Below, piece after piece: positions 1 to 7,647 of a stretch of DNA of 34,463 bases (position 1 is the stretch's first letter; each line of letters opens with the position of its first letter). The position numbers and the translations under genes were made by a program. The notes under the pieces are model-generated. The model had not been told where the DNA came from. It saw nothing but the letters and a program-made list of their open reading frames with translations, and searched no databases. Origin of the DNA: Planctomycetota bacterium. GTDB lineage: Bacteria; Planctomycetota; Planctomycetia; Pirellulales; Pirellulaceae. The stretch is from NCBI GenBank assembly GCA_029259935.1, contig JAJDEH010000291.1, forward strand, positions 1 to 34,463, in the 5' to 3' direction.

Positions 1-340
1 CCCCTCCTTATCAAGGACGGGAATCAGTTCTCCCCCTTGCCACGGGGGAGTTAGAGGGGGTCGCCCACCAAGACGCAAACAGCCTCAAATGAATATCGAA
101 TATCAAACACGGAATGATGAAGGCTAAAGGAAAGAAAAAGAACCTCCCCTAACCCCCTCCTTATCAAGGAGGGGAACCAGTTCTCCCCCTTGCCAAGGGG
201 GAGTTAGAGGGGGTCGTCCACCAAGTCGCAAACAACATCAAATGAATATCGAATATCGAACACGGAATGATGAAGACTGAAGGAAAGAAAAAGAACCTCC
301 CCTAGCCCCTCCTTATCAAGGAGGGGAATCGAACGAAGAT
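1..340. repeat. Palindromic direct repeats, ~153 bp period, 2.5 copies
   Basis: Two near-identical units and a truncated third follow one another: the CTCCTTATCAAGG core lies near 5, 158 and 310, and the linker beginning CAAATGAATATCG lies at 86 and 239. Each unit holds two hairpin-forming palindromes, CCTCCTTatcAAGGAGG and CTCCCCCTTgccAAGGGGGAG, followed by a shared linker ending in AAAGAAAAAGAACCTCCCCT. The third copy breaks off shortly after its first palindrome, just before the oxidoreductase gene. The structure fits a REP-like or MITE-like non-coding repeat. No coding sequence was seen here. Confidence 0.85.
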
Positions 341-359
341 CCTCCCCTCACTGGAGCCA

Positions 360-1685
360 ATGAATATGAAATCTCATCTCAATCGCCGTAACTTCCTCGC
401 CACCAGCAGCGCGCTCGCCGCGGCCGGAGCATTGACCTCGGGCGCCCGAGCCGATTCACCAAACGGCAAGCTGCGAACGGCGCATATCGGCGTCGGAGGG
501 ATGGGAGGATCGGATTTGAATTCCGTCTCTTCGCACCCCAATGTCGAAGTCGCCGCTCTGTGCGATATCGATCTGGCACGGCTGACCGGCGCGGGCAAGC
601 GGCATCCCAACGCCAAGACGTTTCACGACTACCGGGAAATGCTGGACGAATTGGGCATGGGAAAAATCGATGCGGTCGTGGTCTCGACGCCCGATCATAC
701 TCACGCGCCGGCGGCAATGTCGGCACTGAATCTTGGCAAGCCAGTCTACTGCCAAAAGCCGCTGACCCATGAGGTCTTTGAAGCAAGACAGCTTCGCTTG
801 CTGGCAGAAAAGAAGGGCGTGCCCACGCAGATGGGAATCCAAGTTCATTCGTCCGCCCCTTATCGCCGAGCGGTGGCGATGATCCAAGGCGGGGCCATTG
901 GCAAGGTGAGTAAAGTGTATGCCTGGTCGAACAAGAATTGGGGATACGACGGCGGGGCGTTCGAAGGCGAGGAGAAAGTTCCCGATACAGTGAAGTGGGA
1001 CTTATGGCTCGGCACCGCGAAAGAGCGTCCGTTTGTTCCCCGCGTCTATCATCCGGGCCAGTGGCGGAAGCTGGTCGACTTCGGCACGGGAACGCTCGGC
1101 GATATGGGAGTCCATATTTTCGACACACCTTATGCCGCGTTGGAATTGACCGCTCCGAAGTGGGCTCAAACAACTTGCCGCACGCCGACCGGTATCGGCC
1201 ATCCGGAAAAAAACAAAGTCGAATACGAATTCCCGGGCACCAAACACACGACCGACACACTGCTGTGGACCTGGTACGACGGCGGCTTCGCGCCGCCCAA
1301 GGATCTGGATCTTCCCGCAGGATTGAAGCTGCCCGGCCAAGGCTCGTTGTTCGTCGGCGAGGGAGGCACGATGTTATTGCCACACGTGGGCGAAGCCAAA
1401 TTGTTCCCCGAAGAAAAATTCCGCGACTACAAACGACCCAACATTCAAGCGGCCAACCATTATCACCAATGGGTCGACGCCTGCATGGGCAAGGGAGAGA
1501 CCAGTGCCAGCTTCAACTACGCCGGTCCACTGACCGAGGCCCTGTTACTAGGAGTCGTCGCCAACCGCTTCCCCGGCAAGACATTAATGTGGGACGCCGA
1601 AAAACTGGCCGTCACGAATTTCCCCGAAGCGAACGAACTGCTACGCCGCGAATACCGCAAAGGCTTCGAAGTCGAAGGGCTTTGA
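360..1685 (+). CDS. Gfo/Idh/MocA-family oxidoreductase, Tat-exported
   Basis: This is a predicted NAD(P)-dependent sugar or polyol dehydrogenase of the Gfo/Idh/MocA family, probably acting outside the cytoplasm. The N-terminus carries a twin-arginine signal (NRRNFLATS, then an Ala-rich hydrophobic stretch ending near TSGARA). The Rossmann fold starts with GVGGMGG, and the family landmark normally written EKP appears as CQKPLTHEV. At 441 residues the length is normal for the Tat-exported planctomycete members. Start choice: GGAG at 353-356 is only 3 nt from the ATG at 360 but 9 nt from the in-frame ATG at 366, so translation may begin at 366 (MKSHLNRRNF). It stands alone behind the repeat block. 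The substrate cannot be read from the sequence; related genes commonly sit near sulfatases and DUF1501 genes, as here. Confidence 0.93.
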   Translation: MNMKSHLNRRNFLATSSALAAAGALTSGARADSPNGKLRTAHIGVGGMGGSDLNSVSSHPNVEVAALCDIDLARLTGAGKRHPNAKTFHDYREMLDELGMGKIDAVVVSTPDHTHAPAAMSALNLGKPVYCQKPLTHEVFEARQLRLLAEKKGVPTQMGIQVHSSAPYRRAVAMIQGGAIGKVSKVYAWSNKNWGYDGGAFEGEEKVPDTVKWDLWLGTAKERPFVPRVYHPGQWRKLVDFGTGTLGDMGVHIFDTPYAALELTAPKWAQTTCRTPTGIGHPEKNKVEYEFPGTKHTTDTLLWTWYDGGFAPPKDLDLPAGLKLPGQGSLFVGEGGTMLLPHVGEAKLFPEEKFRDYKRPNIQAANHYHQWVDACMGKGETSASFNYAGPLTEALLLGVVANRFPGKTLMWDAEKLAVTNFPEANELLRREYRKGFEVEGL

Positions 1686-1815
1686 GGTCTCGGTTGCCCG
1701 TTTTATTCCCACATGAGTTTGTCCGATCTGCCGCTGTAGGCTTGTCCACCAAACGGCGGCATACTTTTGGCAAAGAGAAGCTCAGTGAGTCGACCCCTCA
1801 TACGGCGAGGAGATC

Positions 1816-3201
1816 ATGAATAGATCCGTCATGGTGTTCGTTGCAATGCTGTTGCCGCTTGCAGGCAGCGCTGAAAGTGACGAGCTAACGTCTGGATTAC
1901 GGCCCGGCGATCTGGCCACGCCATTTGAAGTCAAGGATGTCACGGGGCCGAACGCGGGAATCAGGCTCTGCTATCGCTGACGTTACGGCGAACGTCCGGT
2001 GATTTGCATCTTCGCCCGCGGCATCACCGACGAATTGGCCAGTTTGGTCAAGCAAATCGACACCGTCGTCGAAGCCAATGAAGCCAGCAAGTTGGCCGCC
2101 TTTGTCGTCCTGCTGTCCGCCGATCTTGATTCCAGCGAGCAAAAACTGAAGACCTTGGCGGAACAACAGGGAATCAAGCGAGTGCCGTTGACGGTCTTCG
2201 TGGGCACCGTGGGACCGCCAAATTATGCGATCGCCGAGGATGCCCGGGTGACCGTGATGATGTGGGGCGGCGAGAAGAAACTCATCCGAGTCAATCACAC
2301 TTTTGGCAAAAAGAAACTCAGTCAGCCGTTCGTTGCGAGAGTCGTGGCCGACGCAGCCTCAAGCGACGAACAAGACTTTGCGGTTTCGGTTGGCGTATTC
2401 AACACGCCGATTACCAACGACCACCTGAACCATCTGGCGACGCTAACGGAAGTCGAGACCCTTGATCTTCAGGACGTCAATCTTTCGGCCGCCGGTCTGC
2501 GGCGTTTGCGGGGGCTGACTCGACTGCGCTCGCTCAACCTGTTTCGCAACAAGCGGCTCACCGACTCCGCGGTCGACACACTGGCCTCGTTTACTCAAAT
2601 TGAAGAACTCGACATCAGCAGCACCCGGATTACCAATGAAGGCTTGGCGCGGCTGGCACAAAAATTGAACAAGCTGACAAAGCTGAATTTCCGAAACAGC
2701 CGGCAGATTGACGATACGGGACTGGAACAACTGGTTCAGCGGCGGCAATTGCAAGTACTGTTGTGCGGCAACACATTCATCACCGACGCGGGACTGGCAC
2801 ATATCAGCCAACTGACGTCGCTCCGCGAACTCGAAATCCGCAAGACGAAAATCAGGAATGAAGGACTGGCACAGCTAAGAACTCTAACGAATCTGCGGAA
2901 CCTTAACTGCAGCGACAACAACATCACGGGCGACGGCCTGCGCCACCTGAGCGGCTTGGTTGAACTGCGTTCACTTGATCTCAGCCAAACTCGGCTCGAC
3001 GACGATGGACTCGCGCATCTCGGCGGCATGGTGCACTTGGAAGAACTCGACCTGAGTAGAACGCCGATCACGGGTGAAGGACTACGCCATCTACGTCCGT
3101 TGAAGAATCTCAAGTTCATCAACCTGTTCGCCACTCAGGCGACAGAAGCTAGCGTCGTCGAATTGCAACGCGCATTGCCGAATTGCAAGGTGCTTCGATA
3201 G
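1816..3201 (+). CDS. Secreted redoxin-like/LRR protein with in-frame TGA (candidate selenoprotein or disrupted gene)
   Basis: Translation from ATG 1816 (GAGGAG at 1807-1812) gives a signal peptide (MNRSVMVFVAMLLPLAGSA), then ...LCYR, then TGA at 1978-1980, then RYGERPVICIFAR in the same frame. The frame stays open to 3201, so without the TGA it would be a 461-residue protein. Residues about 55-185 look like the thioredoxin-like domain found in planctomycete secreted proteins. From memory, that family has a CYRC motif at this point, so TGA replaces its second Cys. Residues about 205-460 are about ten leucine-rich repeats of the xxLxxLxLxxTxITDxGL type. A conventional caller would start at GTG 1999, which removes the signal peptide and half the redox site. 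Selenocysteine, nonsense mutation and sequencing error all remain possible. Confidence 0.75.
1978..1980 (+). other. In-frame TGA at the second Cys position of a CxxC-like motif
   Basis: Codon 55 counted from ATG 1816. The context is Cys-Tyr-Arg-TGA-Arg-Tyr-Gly-Glu. Both sides are in the same frame, with no indel needed. Immediately downstream, GGCGAA (1987-1992) can pair with TTCGCC (2011-2016) around an 18-nt loop containing GGT at 1998-2000. A shorter alternative hairpin is ACGTT (1980-1984) with AACGT (1991-1995). The first roughly has the position of a bacterial SECIS element but has a large loop, so support is suggestive only. Confidence 0.6.
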
Positions 3202-3274
3202 CAGCGCACGGCGCGCCCGCAATTCCAACGGCCGGTCGGAAGCAACGATCGAGTGCGCTTGTCAAAAACTCCAC

Positions 3275-3303
3275 TTGACAAGGTTACACGATGTAACCAT
3301 TAT
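3275..3303 (+). promoter_or_regulatory. blaI promoter with operator in the spacer
   Basis: A TTGACA -35 box (3275-3280) and a CATTAT -10 box (3298-3303) are separated by 17 nt. The spacer is filled by the perfect palindrome GGTTACA-cga-TGTAACC (3282-3298). A repressor bound there would block RNA polymerase, which is the classic arrangement for BlaI/MecI autoregulation. Confidence 0.8.
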
Positions 3304-3320
3304 GGTGACGCTCTGTAACC
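3304..3320 (+). promoter_or_regulatory. Second, imperfect BlaI-type operator
   Basis: GGTGACG-ctc-TGTAACC repeats the first operator with the same 7-3-7 geometry, one perfect half-site and a left half matching 5 of 7. The centres of the two dyads are 22 bp apart, about two helical turns, placing both repressor dimers on the same face of the DNA. Confidence 0.7.
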
Positions 3321-3335
3321 ACAGCGAGACGCACG

Positions 3336-3740
3336 ATGCCAAGGAAGCCGCCCGCGCCACTTTCTTCATCCCAGCGCGAGATCATGGAAATTGTTTGGGA
3401 TCGCGGAGAAGTATCCGCCTTTGAGGTGCGCGACGTGCTCGCCGGGCGTCGTGAGATCGCGCGGGAAACGGTGCGGACGTTGCTTGCCCGGATGGAAGAG
3501 AAGGGGTGGCTTGAGCATCGGGTGGTGGGGCGCACGTACTTCTATGCCGCCTCGATTCCACGGGAAACCAACGTCGGGCAGCGCGTCATGGAAATCGTGG
3601 ACACGCTGTGCGGCGGCTCGGCCGAGAAACTGGTTACCGCATTACTGGATCATCGCGGCCTGTCGGACGAGGAAGCCGACCGCATTCAATCGATGATCGA
3701 TGAAGCCCGGGGAAAGAAACGTCAACGGAGGAAACGATGA
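3336..3740 (+). CDS. BlaI/MecI/CopY-family transcriptional repressor
   Basis: A 134-residue winged-helix repressor. The N-terminal domain reads SSSQREIMEIVWDRGEVSAFEVRDVL, with the recognition-helix region ARETVRTLLARMEEKGWL and the wing VVGRTYFYAA. The C-terminal half is the helical dimerisation domain, with a basic tail (GKKRQRRKR). Family members dimerise on palindromes of TTACA/TGTAA type and are cleaved when their membrane protease partner senses a signal. Matching palindromes lie directly upstream in its own promoter, implying autoregulation. The stop overlaps the start of the BlaR1-like gene (ATGA at 3737-3740), so the two are translationally coupled. There is no beta-lactamase gene nearby, so the regulated process is not obviously antibiotic resistance. 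Confidence 0.95.
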   Translation: MPRKPPAPLSSSQREIMEIVWDRGEVSAFEVRDVLAGRREIARETVRTLLARMEEKGWLEHRVVGRTYFYAASIPRETNVGQRVMEIVDTLCGGSAEKLVTALLDHRGLSDEEADRIQSMIDEARGKKRQRRKR

Positions 3741-6154
3741 CCGATCTTGCCTATCAACTGCTGCGGCACGAAACGGCGGCTTTCGTGATTCACGTTGTTG
3801 CCCAGTGTACGGTGGTTCTGGCGATTGCCCTGCTCGCCGCGCGATTGCTCAAACACAACGCCATTGCCCGCGATACTATTCTCAAATCAGCAGTCGTTTG
3901 CACGCTCGTTTGCCCGCTGACCGCCGCCGGATTGCACATGGCCGGAGTCACGCTGATCGAAATTCCAGTGGTGAGCGTACCGCTGACGCGCGGCTCCGGT
4001 GATTTAACGCGAGGCGATCGCGAAACGCAAGAGACGCGGCCTAGCGCCCCGCCGTGCGTGGCGATTGCCCCCGCCAGCGTGCGCGTAGAATCAGCGCCGC
4101 CGGCCGCGGTTGATTCGGCGGCACCTTCCGCCGATTCCGCGAATCCGATGAATTTGGCCCTTGATTACGGGCACGAGGATCATGGCCGCAAAAAACATGA
4201 TCTCGAAGACCAAGCCGCATCGCTGAAGATCTCGTCCCAGTCGTCGGCCAGTGCTGCGATCCCACCGGATGCGATTTCGTCAAACGCAACGCAACGAATT
4301 GTCTCGGCCGCATTGACGGCTTGGATGTTTGGCGTTTGTTTACTTGCGTGGGGAATTGCGCGCAGTTGGTGGAAGCTAAAAGGCCGCTTACGCAATGTGC
4401 AACCGGTGGAGAGCGAAACATTGCGTGACGTCGTTTGCCGGCTGCAAATTGAGTATCCGCTGAAACGATTTCCGCAAATCGTCAGTTCCAGCGCGGTGAA
4501 GTCGCCGATCACGGTCGGGATCCTGCGGCCGCGAATTGTGTTGCCAACGGGGCTTTGCGAACAACTTGAAGCCGAGCAAGTGCGCGCGATCTTGCTGCAC
4601 GAACTGGCTCATGTCATGCGGCGAGACCTGCTGCTGCTGCTGTGTGAACACTTGTTGGGCGCGATTTTCTGGCCGCATCCGCTGGTCCACATGCTGCGGC
4701 GGCAACTTGCCCGCACGCGCGAAGAAGTGTGCGACAACTATGTATTGCAGACGGTGGACGGTCCCAGCTACGGCGAACTCTTGCTGCGTCTGGCCAGACT
4801 GGCTCCACAAGCATCACCCATTCCATGTGGAGTTGGACTGTTCAGCTCGCGTTGGAAGCTCGAAGAACGGATTTCCGGACTCTTGGACAAAAGGAGAAAG
4901 ACCATGGTGCGAATGAATTGGATGGGCTGCGTGGCGATTGCGATGGCCACATTCTTGGTGGTCGGAGTGATTGGAACGACGAATGTCGTGGCTCAGCAGG
5001 ACTCGGTCCAAACGGACCTGCCGCCGACAGAACTTCCACCGCCGGATAACACGACAGCACGTAACCGCGTTGCACCACCGCCGACGGTCGCCACACCACC
5101 GACTGCCGCGGCAAGCGCCGATCGTAAGAATCGTGTCGTGGCCTACGTGAACGATGAAAAGATCTTCTATGATGATGTCGTGCAAGTCCTCATCGAACGG
5201 CATGCCCGGGACAAGATTGACGTACTGGTCAAGAGCATGATACTCGAGCAAGCCTGTCGTGAAAAAAACATCACGATCTCGGAAGCGGATGTCACGGCGG
5301 AAGTTGAACGTACTGCTCGCAAGTATGGCCTGAGCGCCGTTGAATGGTATGGCATGCTCGAAAAGGTACGCGATCTATCCGTCAGTTCTTACCATCGTGA
5401 GGTTATTCGGCCGCAGCTCATGTTGAAGCAGCTCGCCGGAGAACAGGATTTGAGTCAATTTTTTGACGAACTGGAATCGCGGGCGAAGGTGGTTGTTCTT
5501 GAGGAGCCCGCGATCGCGGAGAGCGAGGGGTACCAGTCGTTACCTACGGCCGGCACGACGGAAGGCCCTGCCGGGAAACAGAGCCGGCGCATCGCGGTCG
5601 TTGATGTCGGCCGCATCTTCCAATCCAGTGAGCGATTCAAACAACGGCTGGAAGGCCTCAAGTCGGACATCGAGCAGTGCGAACAGAGAATCAAAGACCA
5701 CGTCTCGGAGATCAAGCAACTGCAAGACGCCGCCCAGGCTATCAACGACAACCCCACGGCACGCTCGATCCTGGAAAAGCTGATCGCCGACAAGTCGCGG
5801 GAATTGGAACAAGCAAGGAAAGTGATGCAAAAGGAATTTCGCGGTCGCGAATCCCAATGCTACCTTGATGCCTATCGGCTGATCCTCGACGAGATCAAGC
5901 AGTACGCCGACGAGAACCATATCGACCTCGTTTTGCGAGACGAGGGGGACCAGCGGACTTCGATTCAAGAGTCGACGGATCTCGCGGACATCAATCCGGC
6001 CGATAGCAATGCGGTTCAGCGGAAGCTCAACGAAGATGTGCTTTTCGTTCGCGACGGCAATGCCAAGTACTTGGAGATTACCGACGACATCATCAAGCGA
6101 CTAAAGCCGAACGGCGCAAAACCAAGTCCTTGGACGCCGAACAGTATCCAATAG
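3737..6154 (+). CDS. BlaR1-like M56 membrane metalloprotease fused to SurA-like and Skp/OmpH-like domains
   Basis: An 805-residue sensor-protease. N-terminal membrane segments lie near residues 15-40 and 48-75, with another near 190-215. The zinc-protease core carries HELAH at residues 288-292 and a downstream REEVCDN (Glu329/330), as in the M56 family, which acts on BlaI-type repressors in the cytoplasm. A further membrane segment follows MNWMGC near residue 395 and ends in VVAQQ. Outside the membrane, after a Pro/Thr-rich linker, residues about 465-575 (VVAYVNDEKIFYDDV...) resemble the SurA N-terminal chaperone domain. Residues about 617-800 (RRIAVVDVGRIFQSSERFK..., then long charged coiled coil, then IDLVLRDEG) resemble Skp/OmpH. 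Known BlaR1 has a penicillin-binding domain at this place. I infer it senses misfolded envelope proteins instead. Confidence 0.9.
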   Translation: MTDLAYQLLRHETAAFVIHVVAQCTVVLAIALLAARLLKHNAIARDTILKSAVVCTLVCPLTAAGLHMAGVTLIEIPVVSVPLTRGSGDLTRGDRETQETRPSAPPCVAIAPASVRVESAPPAAVDSAAPSADSANPMNLALDYGHEDHGRKKHDLEDQAASLKISSQSSASAAIPPDAISSNATQRIVSAALTAWMFGVCLLAWGIARSWWKLKGRLRNVQPVESETLRDVVCRLQIEYPLKRFPQIVSSSAVKSPITVGILRPRIVLPTGLCEQLEAEQVRAILLHELAHVMRRDLLLLLCEHLLGAIFWPHPLVHMLRRQLARTREEVCDNYVLQTVDGPSYGELLLRLARLAPQASPIPCGVGLFSSRWKLEERISGLLDKRRKTMVRMNWMGCVAIAMATFLVVGVIGTTNVVAQQDSVQTDLPPTELPPPDNTTARNRVAPPPTVATPPTAAASADRKNRVVAYVNDEKIFYDDVVQVLIERHARDKIDVLVKSMILEQACREKNITISEADVTAEVERTARKYGLSAVEWYGMLEKVRDLSVSSYHREVIRPQLMLKQLAGEQDLSQFFDELESRAKVVVLEEPAIAESEGYQSLPTAGTTEGPAGKQSRRIAVVDVGRIFQSSERFKQRLEGLKSDIEQCEQRIKDHVSEIKQLQDAAQAINDNPTARSILEKLIADKSRELEQARKVMQKEFRGRESQCYLDAYRLILDEIKQYADENHIDLVLRDEGDQRTSIQESTDLADINPADSNAVQRKLNEDVLFVRDGNAKYLEITDDIIKRLKPNGAKPSPWTPNSIQ

Positions 6155-6194
6155 TCGGGCCGTCTCAAGATGGAGCGGCGCTTGCGGCAAGGGC

Positions 6195-6353
6195 CTACTC
6201 CGGCTTTGTCTTCCCCGGGCTGACTTCGCCCTCCGTCGGCGGCTTCGACCGTTTCATCAGAGTCAACACAAGGACGACCGTGATGACGGGGACGGCAACC
6301 ACCAAGAACAGCACCGCAAGAATGATCATCTCCCAGTAACCGAGTCCGAACAT
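6195..6353 (-). CDS. 52-residue TatA-like single-span membrane protein
   Basis: The peptide starts MFGLGYWEMIILAVLFL, continues as one hydrophobic helix to about residue 32 (MKRSK), and ends in a short charged tail (EGEVSPGKTKPE). The start is supported by AGGTG 6 nt upstream (complement of 6360-6364). MFGLG followed by xxE and a hydrophobic run is how many TatA proteins begin. However, the FG hinge and amphipathic helix of true TatA are missing and the helix is longer, so it is probably not a working translocase subunit. It lies 39 nt downstream of the DUF6807 gene on the same strand and is probably the last gene of that transcription unit. The function is unknown. Confidence 0.7.
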   Translation of the reverse strand: MFGLGYWEMIILAVLFLVVAVPVITVVLVLTLMKRSKPPTEGEVSPGKTKPE

Positions 6354-6392
6354 GATTTGCACCTGTTTGAATGTAGGGCTTCCAAGGTTGGG

Positions 6393-7622
6393 TTATTCTA
6401 TCAGGGTTCGCACCTGGGGTGGATCAGTAAAATCTCGCCACAGACGGTCGGCCAGGGCTTGGTCAAGCGGTCCGTCGTGAACGCAAAAGCGGTATCGCGA
6501 AATGTACGGCTGACCCGGCTCAATCGAAAACGACCCCAACGACGCCGGCGTGAAACAGAAGTAAGGCATCGTCGGATGAAGTCGTACCGGCTGTGGGAAG
6601 CGAAAGTTGTCCGGATGATCCATCAGCAGCGCGCCGCTGACTTGGCCCTCAATCGGACCAAATAAATCGACCCATCGCGGCCGTGACTGATTGCCGTTGG
6701 CTTTCGATTTTCCCTGGTCGGTGAGGAAGTCGTAACTGTGATCGTGATGCCAGTCGGCGTGTCCGCGGATCATTAATCCGCCATAGTGATACTTGTCGAT
6801 CGAAACGGGCGAGTCCGTGGCACACGTCTGCGTGGAGGTGATATCGAACAGGAAAAAATCCTCGAACGGATAAAGCCGCACCCGCCAGGTTTCGTGGAGT
6901 GCGGTTTTTGCTCCATCGGGCGCGGTCAAGTCGACATGATCGAGCCGCGACTTGAGGAAACCAAATACGGAACCGCCACCGAATGCCTCCAGTTTGGAAT
7001 GTTTCACTTCGCCAACTTTGGCTTTTTGGTCCCAACCATTGGTCGAGCGGTTCTCGAAAGTCATCTGCCGCCAGGCCAGCATGATTCCGTGCTGATGTGC
7101 GTGGTCGGGGTTGAAGTCATCGGTGATGACTTGGCCCGACGGATTGTAGACCGGGTGGATATAGCCGCTGCGGGCATAGTAAGGATGCTTTGGATCCGGC
7201 GAAGGTACCGTGGCGTGGTTGTAGGCCAGCACCGGTTTGTCACCGACTTGGAACAGCAAACGCTTTTTGTCGTCGGTTACCTTGATTCGACTTCGTGACA
7301 GCTTGTCGGCCGTGGGAGTCAGTCGATAGCGTCGCGTGGCACCCGCCTTCAATTCGCCGCTCACGATCCACACAATTCGTGGTTCGGTACCCGATCGATC
7401 GACTTGCATGGGAACGGAATCGCCCGTGTCGACTCGCCTGAAATTGAACGGGCCAACGTCACGAAGCGCCTCGGGCAACGCGGTTTCCACCACGACGTCC
7501 CTTCGCGCGGCATCGCCAGCGGACACTTCCAAGATGACGGCGTCGGCGGACTGAGCTAAGGGAGCAATACCGAGGACGACCAACACGGATAACACGGCAA
7601 TTCCCTGGTACGTTGTTCTCAT
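6393..7622 (-). CDS. Secreted DUF6807 (PmoA-like) family protein
   Basis: This is a secreted protein of about 409 residues. The chosen start, ATG 7622 (MRTTYQGIAVLSVLVVLGI...AQSADA), gives a clean signal peptide with AAAGAG upstream; the in-frame ATG at 7640 is also possible. Starts further upstream would run into the sulfatase gene. The body has motifs I associate with DUF6807, also named methane oxygenase PmoA-like: YYARSGYIHPVYNPSGQVITDDFNPDHAHQHG split as YIHPVYNPSG and DHAHQHGI, then GLMIRGHADWHHDH and MDHPDNFRFPQPVRLHP. The conserved His/Asp residues suggest a metal or sugar site, but no reaction is established. In planctomycetes such genes recur in polysaccharide and oxidoreductase clusters. 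It follows the sulfatase by 25 nt. Confidence 0.85.
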   Translation of the reverse strand: MRTTYQGIAVLSVLVVLGIAPLAQSADAVILEVSAGDAARRDVVVETALPEALRDVGPFNFRRVDTGDSVPMQVDRSGTEPRIVWIVSGELKAGATRRYRLTPTADKLSRSRIKVTDDKKRLLFQVGDKPVLAYNHATVPSPDPKHPYYARSGYIHPVYNPSGQVITDDFNPDHAHQHGIMLAWRQMTFENRSTNGWDQKAKVGEVKHSKLEAFGGGSVFGFLKSRLDHVDLTAPDGAKTALHETWRVRLYPFEDFFLFDITSTQTCATDSPVSIDKYHYGGLMIRGHADWHHDHSYDFLTDQGKSKANGNQSRPRWVDLFGPIEGQVSGALLMDHPDNFRFPQPVRLHPTMPYFCFTPASLGSFSIEPGQPYISRYRFCVHDGPLDQALADRLWRDFTDPPQVRTLIE

Positions 7623-7647
7623 AACGTGCGACTCTTTCATTGGTTTG

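Noticed and set aside
1..340. Regularly spaced repeats considered as a CRISPR array
   Set aside because: The linkers between palindromes are themselves repeated, the period is ~153 bp, and no cas genes are present.
379..1383. 334-codon minus-strand frame opposite the oxidoreductase
   Set aside because: Arg/Ser/Pro-rich composition typical of an antisense shadow; the sense strand encodes an intact Tat-signal dehydrogenase.
938..1819. 293-codon frame overlapping the oxidoreductase and the gap after it
   Set aside because: Arg-rich shadow for most of its length; only its last ~20 codons are of interest, as a possible relic matching the redoxin gene.
1816..1980. The TGA explained by a frameshift
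   Set aside because: Both sides of the TGA are in the same reading frame and together fit one protein, so only a substitution or recoding is needed.
6130..6339. 69-codon plus-strand frame after the BlaR1-like gene
   Set aside because: No domain or ribosome site; the opposite strand holds the better-supported TatA-like peptide.
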